A stretch of DNA of 64,000 bases. Origin: CAHJWH01 sp965198905 (lineage in GTDB: Bacteria > Pseudomonadota > Alphaproteobacteria > Caulobacterales > Caulobacteraceae). The notes beneath the pieces were generated by a model. It had not been told where the DNA came from, made no database searches, and saw only the letters and a list, made by a program, of their open reading frames with translations. A program made the translations under genes and the position numbers. This document shows positions 57,935 through 64,000 of the stretch, piece by piece. The first letter of the stretch is position 1; every line of letters starts with the position of its first letter. Location of the stretch: the NCBI GenBank assembly GCA_965198905.1, contig OZ240678.1, forward strand, positions 1,612,001-1,676,000, written 5' to 3'.

Positions 57935-59983
57935 TCAGGCGGGATTGATGAGGATGACGCCGAAGCGGTCGACCACCGCCTCGCAGCCGGGCAGCACCAG
58001 GGTGGTGGAGTCCATCTCCACTAAGACGGCGGGGCCTGGGATGCGGTCGCCGGCCCGCAGCCGGGCGCGGTCGTAGATTACCGCCGGCTGGAAGCCGCCG
58101 TCCACCCAGACCTCGTGGTCGCGCAGCTTGGCGGCGGACGGGTCGCCGTCCCCGGCCTCGATCTCCAGGGCGGGGATGTCGAGCACGCGCCCGAGCGCCA
58201 CGGCGCGCAGGTTCACGAACTCATGCTCGGCGTCCATGTTGAAGGTGAACAGCCGCCGGTGCTCCGCGTCGAAGGCCGCCGCCAGCCGCGCCAGCCCGCC
58301 GGCCTCGAAGCCTTGCGCCTCGACGGGCATCGACACTTCGAAGGCCTGGCCGTGGTAGCGGACGTCGACCTCGTACTCCACGCTGATCTGGTCGGGGGGC
58401 GCGCCCTCCGCCGCCAGCCCTGCGCGCACCTCCTCGCCCATCTTAGCCAGCAGCGCCGCCACCTCGGCGTCGGAGGTCTGGCGGATGCGCTTGGACAGCG
58501 AGCGGGCGAGCTCGGCGCGCATGCGCGTGGTGGCGTCGCCGAGCGCGCAGAGCACGCCGGGCGAGACCGGCGACACCGCCGGCCAGGAGCCCATCAGCTT
58601 GGCCACCGCATTGACGTGCAGCGGACCTGCGCCGCCGAAGCCCATCAAGGCGAAGCCGCGCGGGTCATAGCCCTGCTGCACCGAGATCATGCGTAGCGCG
58701 CCGAACATGTTCTCGTTGACGATGTCCACGATGCCGCGCGCCGCCTCGTAGAGGTCCACCCCCAGCGCGTCCGCCACCGTCTGCACCGCGGCGCGGGCGG
58801 CGCCGCGGTCCAGCCGGAAGGCCCCACCGAGCAGGTTCTCCGGCAGATAGCCCAGGAGCACGTTGGCGTCGGTGACGGTGGCGGCCGTGCCGCCCTTGCC
58901 GTAGGCGGCCGGCCCTGGGGCCGCGCCGGCCGACTCGGGCCCGACCCGCAGCGCCCGGGTCAGCTCGGGCACCTTGGCGATGGAGCCGCCGCCGGCGCCC
59001 ACCGTCTTCACGTCCAGCGAGGAGGCGCGCACGCTGAGATGGCCCACCTCGGTGGTGCGGGCGCGCCGCGGCTCGCCGTCCTCGATCAGGGCCACGTCGG
59101 TGGAGGTGCCGCCGACGTCCAGTGTCAGGATGTTCTTCAGCCCGGAGTTCTTCGCCACCCACAGCGCCCCGGCCACCCCGCCCGCGGGCCCGGACAGCAG
59201 CAGCGACACCGGATGCGCCTCCGACGCCTCCGAAGACATCAGCCCGCCGTCCGAGCGCAGCAGCGAGATGCGCCCCTGCATGTCCAGCGCGCGCAGGCGG
59301 CTCCGCAGGTTGCGGACGTAGCGGCCGACCACCGGGCGCACCGCCGCGTTGGCCACGGTGGTCAGGGTGCGCTCGTACTCCTGCATCTCCGGCAGCACCT
59401 CGTGGGAGAGGGAGACGGGCGCGTCCGGCAGGACCTCCGCGGCGATCTCCGCCACCCGCCGCTCGTGGGCGCCGTTCAGATAGCCGTTCATGAGCGCGAC
59501 GGTGATCGCCTCCACCCCATTGGCCTTCAGCCTGGCGAGTTGGGCGCGGATGTCGGCCTCGTCGAGCGGGCGCACCTCGCGGCCCTGGGCGTCCATGCGG
59601 CCCTTGACCTCCACCGTGTCCTCGAGCTTGGCCAGCGGCTCGGGCTTGGGCCACACGATCCAGGCCGCAAGCCCGCCCGGCACCAGCGAGCGGGCGATCT
59701 GCATGACTTGGCGGTAACCCTCTGTAGTCACCAGCCCGACCCGCGCGCCCTTGCCCTCCAGCACCGCGTTGGTGGCCACGGTGGTGCCGTGCAGGAACAC
59801 CTCCACCGCCGAGGGGCTCGTGTCGGCCTGGCGGCAGATGGCCTCCACGCCGGTCATGATGCCTTCGGAGCTGTCCTGGGGCGTGGAAGGCGTCTTATGC
59901 CGCCAGAAGCGCCCCGACTCCTCGTCCAGCAGCAGCAGGTCGGTGAAGGTGCCCCCGACATCGACGCCCAGCCGATAGGCCAT
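57935..59983 (-). CDS. Hydantoinase A/oxoprolinase family subunit
   Basis: The 682-aa protein is the ATP-binding HyuA partner. The actin-like ATPase begins with RLGVDVGGTFTDLLLLDEE (residues 4-22). A second phosphate motif is TLDVGGTSTDVALIEDG, and LLSGPAGGVAGAL is also typical. It is the first gene of the unit hyuA-hyuB-caiB-amidohydrolase and is divergent from the HMG-CoA-lyase-like gene. Confidence 0.93.
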   Translation of the reverse strand: MAYRLGVDVGGTFTDLLLLDEESGRFWRHKTPSTPQDSSEGIMTGVEAICRQADTSPSAVEVFLHGTTVATNAVLEGKGARVGLVTTEGYRQVMQIARSLVPGGLAAWIVWPKPEPLAKLEDTVEVKGRMDAQGREVRPLDEADIRAQLARLKANGVEAITVALMNGYLNGAHERRVAEIAAEVLPDAPVSLSHEVLPEMQEYERTLTTVANAAVRPVVGRYVRNLRSRLRALDMQGRISLLRSDGGLMSSEASEAHPVSLLLSGPAGGVAGALWVAKNSGLKNILTLDVGGTSTDVALIEDGEPRRARTTEVGHLSVRASSLDVKTVGAGGGSIAKVPELTRALRVGPESAGAAPGPAAYGKGGTAATVTDANVLLGYLPENLLGGAFRLDRGAARAAVQTVADALGVDLYEAARGIVDIVNENMFGALRMISVQQGYDPRGFALMGFGGAGPLHVNAVAKLMGSWPAVSPVSPGVLCALGDATTRMRAELARSLSKRIRQTSDAEVAALLAKMGEEVRAGLAAEGAPPDQISVEYEVDVRYHGQAFEVSMPVEAQGFEAGGLARLAAAFDAEHRRLFTFNMDAEHEFVNLRAVALGRVLDIPALEIEAGDGDPSAAKLRDHEVWVDGGFQPAVIYDRARLRAGDRIPGPAVLVEMDSTTLVLPGCEAVVDRFGVILINPA

Positions 59984-60068
59984 ACATGGACCTTTCCGTC
60001 ACCGCGTGACCGCCTGTTGTATCCAATCCATTACGCTATAGTCACCAACCGGCTGTCAATCAGCCCTT

Positions 60069-60078
60069 TCGTATACGA
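60069..60078. promoter_or_regulatory. Palindrome TCGTATACGA in the hyuA/lyase gap
   Basis: This perfect 10-bp palindrome ends 7 bp before the GTG start of the lyase gene and 86 bp from the hyuA start. It shares the GTATA core with the palindrome at 54002, which is consistent with one regulator. The position would block translation initiation or early elongation of the lyase transcript. Confidence 0.4.
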
Positions 60079-60085
60079 GGCACGT

Positions 60086-61078
60086 GTGGCGTCGCAGATC
60101 GAGATCGTGGAGGTGTCGCCCCGGGACGGGCTGCAGAACCACCCCACCCTCCTGCCGACCCGCGACAAGGTGGAGCTGGTGCGCAAGGCCGCCGCGGCGG
60201 GCGCGCGCCGGATCGAGGCGGTCAGCTTCGTCAATCCCAAGGCCGTGCCCCAGATGGCCGACGCGGAGGCCGTGCTGCAGGGCCTAAAGGACGAGGCGGA
60301 CCTGGTGGTGCAGGGCGTGCGGCTGATCGGGCTGGTGCTGAACCGGCGCGGATTCGACCGCGCTACGGTCGCCGGCGTGGACGAGGTGAACTTCGTGGTC
60401 GTGGCTTCGGAAACCTTCAACCGGCGCAACCAGGGCGCCTCAATCGCCGAGACGATGGCCCAGATCGCCGAGACGGTCCCCCTGGCGGCCCAGGCGGGGC
60501 TGGGGATCGGGGTCACCATCGCCGCGGCCTTCGGCTGTCCATTCGAAGGCGAGGTGAGCGAGGCCCAGGTCGGCCGCCTCGCCGCCGAACTCGCGGACTT
60601 CGGCGTGGCCGAGATCGCGCTCGCCGACACCATCGGCGTCGGCGACCCCGCCACGGTGGTGCGCCGGCTGGGCATCGTGCGTGCGGCGGCTCCTGCCGCG
60701 CGGCTGCGCTGCCACTTCCACAACACCCGCAACACGGGGCTGGCCAACGCCTATGCCGCCTGGACGGCGGGCGTGCAGGTGCTGGACGCTTCGCTCGGCG
60801 GAATAGGCGGCTGCCCCTTCGCCCCCGCCGCCACCGGCAACATTCCGACTGAAGACACCCTCTACATGTTCAGCCGCATGGGCGTGCGCACCGGCTACGA
60901 CCTGCAGCGCGCCATCGAAGCGGCGCGCTGGCTGGGCGAGCGGCTTGGCGAGGCCGCCCTGCCCGGCATGCTCGGCCGCGCCGGCCTCTTCCCGCCGTCC
61001 AGCCCTGGCGAGCGGAGCCGTGCGGAGGCCTGCGTCGCCAGACACGTCGAGGACGCCGGCTCCGGTCGGGCGCCCTAG
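60086..61078 (+). CDS. Hydroxymethylglutaryl-CoA lyase family protein
   Basis: The 330-aa TIM-barrel protein cleaves a 3-hydroxyacyl-CoA to acetyl- or propionyl-CoA and a keto acid. It begins with IEIVEVSPRDGLQNHP, where the Arg-Asp pair is catalytic. It has the metal motif LRCHFHNTRNTG and the Cys loop GGIGGCPFAPAATGN. The GTG at 60086 is used because family similarity begins two residues later. The long open frame upstream is hyuA antisense. It probably acts after the CoA-transferase. Confidence 0.9.
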   Translation: MASQIEIVEVSPRDGLQNHPTLLPTRDKVELVRKAAAAGARRIEAVSFVNPKAVPQMADAEAVLQGLKDEADLVVQGVRLIGLVLNRRGFDRATVAGVDEVNFVVVASETFNRRNQGASIAETMAQIAETVPLAAQAGLGIGVTIAAAFGCPFEGEVSEAQVGRLAAELADFGVAEIALADTIGVGDPATVVRRLGIVRAAAPAARLRCHFHNTRNTGLANAYAAWTAGVQVLDASLGGIGGCPFAPAATGNIPTEDTLYMFSRMGVRTGYDLQRAIEAARWLGERLGEAALPGMLGRAGLFPPSSPGERSRAEACVARHVEDAGSGRAP

Positions 61079-61083
61079 CCAGG

Positions 61084-61205
61084 CCGCGCATTTCGGCCCA
61101 GAGCACCTTGCCGTTGAAGTCAAGCGGGCAGGTCATCGGCAAACACGACCTGTCTTGGAGCCTTATAGCTGATCTTGGAGCCTTATAGCTGACAGGGCGG
61201 TCGTG
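61084..61205 (-). pseudogene. Acyl-CoA synthetase C-terminal remnant
   Basis: The reverse strand shows VSYKAPR followed, in shifted frames, by QVVFADDLP and DFNGKVLWAEMRGLA. These are the end of an AMP-dependent acyl-CoA synthetase, including the catalytic Lys of NGK. A 20-bp tandem duplication and a further one-base shift break the frame. No N-terminal part is found upstream in the window. Confidence 0.65.
61153..61192. repeat. 20-bp tandem duplication
   Basis: Two identical 20-base copies lie head to tail (61153-61172 and 61173-61192), beginning TCTTGGAGCC. Removing one copy restores YKAPRQVVFADDLP in the acyl-CoA synthetase remnant. The duplication is therefore a secondary lesion in an already non-essential gene end. 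Confidence 0.85.
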
Positions 61206-61245
61206 GAAGGTCGAGCGACAGCTTTGAGCGCATGTCACCACCCCG

Positions 61246-61905
61246 TACATACAAAATGCGCAGAACTAACGTTATCAGAAATCCGCGTTCGTGTCGCCGA
61301 ACTCGTTACCTGGAGCAAGCTCGAACCCGCTCGCGCGCAACCCGTCCAACAGCATGCGCCGGGCGAGCTGATCTGGACGCGCGCGGGGCGCCAATAGCGG
61401 CGCGTTCGAGCGCTAGGCTCGTCCCACGCGGTACGCGGACGGTAATACATTCTTCCATCTCGACGGTACGGCTCATCCGCTCGGCTCCCGTGCTGCCCAG
61501 GAGTCTAGCACCTCCGAGTCAGATGTGAATCCCTTGCTGAGCGCCCGCGGCGGGTGCTTAAGACCCTCTTCCTGAGGCTTGGGCTAGAACGGCGACACCC
61601 CTGCCCTGCCTTTGGCGCTATCCGACGCTCCGTGCGGCTCAACCAGTCCGCAATGGCAAGGACTGGCCGCTTTCTGCCCGTCAGGTATCGAGCGGTGCCC
61701 CCAGCCAGCTGCCTCTCGTGTGCTGCACCGTCGCGCGTTCGGCCTTCGATCAGGAGGCTCGGTAGGGGTTCGCAAGAGACGGCGATTACCCGCCAAGACC
61801 GGAGAGGCCGCGTTGCACACCGCATCTGGCGACTCTGAGCTTTCTAGCTCGGGAGTGCCGACTCCCTCCCAACCACCATACCGGAACAGCTTCGCCCAGG
61901 GCCGG
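61246..61905. other. Non-coding or decayed stretch
   Basis: I see no supported gene here. Several short open frames exist on both strands but none shows family similarity or conserved starts, and the base composition is less GC-rich than the flanking genes. It may be remnants of genes on either side. Confidence 0.5.
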
Positions 61906-62814
61906 CTATTGCATCGGCTTCAGCGCTTTGATCCGCGCTACATCGACGGGCCGTTTCGAAAGCGGTACAGCCGCCACCAAGACATCCACCAGGACTTGGC
62001 ATTCGGCCTTCCCGGTCGCCAGCACCTCGCGGAACGCGGCCATCTTCGACATGGACCACAGGGTGGCCGCCAGTACAGGGATGGGGCTGCCGTCGATCAT
62101 TTTCTTCGCACTCGGGTAGATGTCGTAGCCGAGCCCCTTGATCAGCGTGAAGCTCGCGTGAACCCCACGCGCCAGCACCATGGATTCACCCCAGGACGCG
62201 CCGCCGCCGCGCCGTTCGCCGGCCACCGCGACGCTCTCGAACGCGACGCACATCGGAACATGGCAGCGCAGCCACAGCGGCATGTCGGGCTCCAGGGCCG
62301 CCGGCAGGCGGGCGGCGTTGAACAGGTCGACCCAGCGTTGCTCGCCCAAGAGGGTCTTCTGGCCGGCCGCGCCGATGGTCGCCTTCAGCTTGCCGTCGCC
62401 GTCCAGCGTCGCCTGCAGGAACGGCATGCCGAAGGCGCAGCGCGAGGCGCCGAGCACCTCCTGCAGCCGTTCGGGATGAAAGGTGTTGAACATGAAAAGC
62501 ACGCTCTTGGCCGCGCTGCGCTGCAGGCTTGGAAGCATCGCCTGCGCCTGGTGATCGAGGAGCGTGACGATCAAGAGATCGTACGGCGTCTGTTCGTCCA
62601 GCGTATCGATCACCCGGACCTCGGCGTGCTCGCCGTTCACGTCGATGACGCCGCCGTCGCGCTGCAGCTGCTGCAGCCTGACCGATCCCGGACGCGCGAT
62701 GACGGTGACGTCATGGTGGCCAGCTCGGGCGAGTTGGGAGGCGAAGGTGCTGCCGATCTTGCCTGAGCCGAGCACGGCGACGTTCAGCGGGGACGAGGGC
62801 GAAGCGGTCGTCAT
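61906..62814 (-). CDS. Ketopantoate reductase family (ApbA/PanE-like) oxidoreductase
   Basis: The 302-aa protein begins with the NADP-binding fold NVAVLGSGKIGSTFASQLARAG (core GSGKIG). The C-terminal helical domain includes VLARGVHASFTLIKGLGYDI. It resembles 2-dehydropantoate 2-reductase, but the essential-looking Lys and Glu around residues 170-230 are not clear. A biosynthetic role is therefore not certain, and such paralogues often act on other keto acids. ATG 62814 starts the fold; the frame extends to 62871. Confidence 0.78.
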   Translation of the reverse strand: MTTASPSSPLNVAVLGSGKIGSTFASQLARAGHHDVTVIARPGSVRLQQLQRDGGVIDVNGEHAEVRVIDTLDEQTPYDLLIVTLLDHQAQAMLPSLQRSAAKSVLFMFNTFHPERLQEVLGASRCAFGMPFLQATLDGDGKLKATIGAAGQKTLLGEQRWVDLFNAARLPAALEPDMPLWLRCHVPMCVAFESVAVAGERRGGGASWGESMVLARGVHASFTLIKGLGYDIYPSAKKMIDGSPIPVLAATLWSMSKMAAFREVLATGKAECQVLVDVLVAAVPLSKRPVDVARIKALKPMQ

Positions 62815-62833
62815 GGAGGCTCCTGGCATGAGG

Positions 62834-63049
62834 TCATCGCTTCGCTGTTGGCCTGACGCGCAGGGCGCCATACAGCAGAGCCGCCGTGAGCACGGCGTAG
62901 GCGATCGCGCCGATGGCGAAGAGCGAGGTGGCTTGGCGAAAACCGAGCGCCAAAGCGCCGGCGGCGATCAGCGGCAGCGCCTGCATCGCATGGATCCCGA
63001 AGAAGTGCGGCACACGTAAGTCACCGCCTGACATGTTCCACCCGAGCAA
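62834..63049 (-). pseudogene. C-terminal fragment of a membrane protein gene
   Basis: The 71-residue reading has GGDLRVPHFFGIHAMQALPL and a second hydrophobic segment (FAIGAIAYAVLTAALLYG). This matches the end of a longer multi-pass membrane protein known from many proteobacteria. The N-terminal helices are absent, and nothing convincing continues the frame upstream. It lies 20 bp from the reductase start. Confidence 0.5.
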
Positions 63050-63384
63050 AGGCGGACGCCGCCCCGAAGAGCCGACCTCGCGGCGCGGAGGCTCTCCGGC
63101 CAGGGCTGGTCTGTCGCAAGCTCAAGATTGACCGAAAGAACCCCGGCGACCACCCCAACCGCCGCGAGCCGCCGCACTGCGCTACGTGAGGGCTCCGCAC
63201 ACCGGCTCGCTCAGCGAATTTCCACCACCCCAGTGGGCACTATCGGCCGCCGTCCGCTTGGCGTAGTCAGGTCCATTGAATCTGCTGCTTGCACCGGGCG
63301 AGCCGGCAGGCTCGACCAAGGCGGTTATCACCGCCGGCGAGCTGTTCCGTACCCACTTGTTCAAGCTCGCCTTGCGTCAGACCC

Positions 63385-63639
63385 GACATCGAGCATCGCC
63401 TGACAAAGCCCAGGCTTCCGCGCACCAACGGGCAGGTCGAACGCATAGAGCTCACCCCCAAGAACGCGACGGCCTAACGGTTCCATTACGGCAGCCAAGA
63501 TCAGCTCAGGCGACAACTCGCCAACATCGTGGCCGACTATAACTCCGGGCGATGGCTGAAGACTCACAAGGGCCTGACTCCTTGCGTGCGCGACCGGATG
63601 TCGACGCTTTTCAGGTATGACTCGACTATATCGCCGTAA
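63385..63639 (+). pseudogene. IS481-family transposase remnant
   Basis: The frame reads DIEHRLTKPRLPRTNGQVER, then IELTPKNATA, a TAA stop, then RFHYGSQDQLRRQLANIVAD, and on to LKTHKGLTPC. This is the C-terminal third of an IS481 DDE transposase with an internal stop at 63475 and no upstream catalytic domain. It is dead. It marks the right side of the accessory block as repeatedly invaded. Between 63050 and 63384 I see no gene. Confidence 0.75.
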
Positions 63640-63653
63640 GCCAGGGGCAGTTT

Positions 63654-63962
63654 CTACGCGTCCTGCGAATGGAGCCACTTGCGATCCGCAGCCCTCAAGG
63701 CGGAGACCACCTGCGGTCGGTCAACACCAGGTAAATCATCACGCAGGGGCCGATTGTTAGCTTCCAACGCATAGCTCAGATGACGGTAGGACGGCCTATA
63801 TCTGTTAAGTCTGACGAGGTCGATTTTGGGCACTTCCGCCGGGTTGCACGGTTCTAACTGATCACGAATATATATGGCCTGCAGACCTGCGATACGCCAC
63901 TTGCCGTGCGATTTGCGCGCTCTGGAGAGTAGACGAGTAAAGCTGGTCATGCTGGCCTGCAC
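63654..63962 (-). CDS. Hypothetical protein (unrecognised)
   Basis: The 102-aa reading begins MQASMTSFTRLLSRARKS and ends RAADRKWLHSQDA. The second half, YRPSYRHLSYALEANNRPLR and DDLPGVDRPQVVSALRAADR, is compositionally protein-like. I do not recognise the family. It is near the window end, and the start is not decided. It may be a gene fragment. Confidence 0.35.
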   Translation of the reverse strand: MQASMTSFTRLLSRARKSHGKWRIAGLQAIYIRDQLEPCNPAEVPKIDLVRLNRYRPSYRHLSYALEANNRPLRDDLPGVDRPQVVSALRAADRKWLHSQDA

Positions 63963-64000
63963 GCCATCTAGCGGAAGGAAGGTGTGTATCGCGCAGGCGC

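Noticed and set aside
56008..59983. Acetone or acetophenone carboxylase as the definite assignment
   Set aside because: HyuA and HyuB share a fold with those carboxylases, but no gamma subunit gene is present and the neighbouring amidohydrolase favours a cyclic amide substrate; the question is left open.

Overview
The window is high-GC DNA from an alphaproteobacterium of the Caulobacterales (Caulobacter/Phenylobacterium type). The evidence is the gene set and its order: hemE, then a non-coding stretch, then ppsR-maf-aroE-coaE-dnaQ; mutS-glnD-murJ-trpS; and secB, mltA, a Tim44-domain gene and his genes close by. In Caulobacter crescentus the chromosomal origin (Cori) lies between hemE and the DUF299 gene now called ppsR. 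The same interval here (about 997-1509) carries a perfect TTAA-N7-TTAA CtrA box, a DnaA G-box-like inverted pair, an IHF-like site and four GANTC (CcrM) sites. The left end of the window is therefore very probably the replication origin.

Layout. 1-996: hemE, leftward, cut by the window edge. 997-1509: origin. 1510-6085: rightward ppsR-maf-aroE-coaE-IMPase-dnaQ, the first four linked by 4-bp GTGA overlaps. 6108-12640: leftward block of tim44, mltA, smr, pfkB, hisB, hisH, hisA, hisF, hisE. 12778-31262: mostly rightward housekeeping genes (secB, marC, thiE, an LptF/G permease, mutS, glnD, murJ, trpS, mpg, PEBP, GST, a SUV3-like helicase, an Hsp15-like S4 protein), with pyrF leftward and several intergenic inverted-repeat elements. 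31309-37423: a complete rRNA operon (16S, tRNA-Ile, tRNA-Ala, 23S, 5S, tRNA-fMet).

From 37.4 kb the character changes. A large serine recombinase with a frameshifted C-terminus ends against tRNA-fMet, followed by a truncated IS66 transposase that cuts an alpha/beta hydrolase gene. Then comes about 21 kb of accessory metabolic genes. Cluster A (39.9-50.6 kb) has a LysR regulator, an MFS transporter, a VOC protein, two SAM methyltransferases each joined by an ATGA overlap to a small helical protein, a cupin, an aldehyde dehydrogenase, an FAD monooxygenase and an Asp/Glu-racemase superfamily enzyme. Cluster B (50.6-61.1 kb) has a GntR/UTRA regulator, a TonB-dependent receptor, an isochorismatase-family amidohydrolase, a CaiB CoA-transferase, hydantoinase/oxoprolinase subunits B and A, and an HMG-CoA-lyase-family enzyme. 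Together they look like uptake, hydrolysis, CoA activation and cleavage of an unidentified, probably amide- or lactam-containing substrate. I do not recognise either as a named pathway.

The right end (61.1-64 kb) is worn DNA: an acyl-CoA synthetase C-terminal remnant with a 20-bp tandem duplication, a ketopantoate-reductase-like gene, a fragment of a membrane protein gene, an IS481 transposase remnant with an in-frame stop, and one unrecognised ORF. The accessory block thus has mobile-element debris on both sides. The least described part is the duplicated methyltransferase/small-protein module of cluster A, together with a racemase-fold enzyme whose second catalytic cysteine is replaced by glycine.
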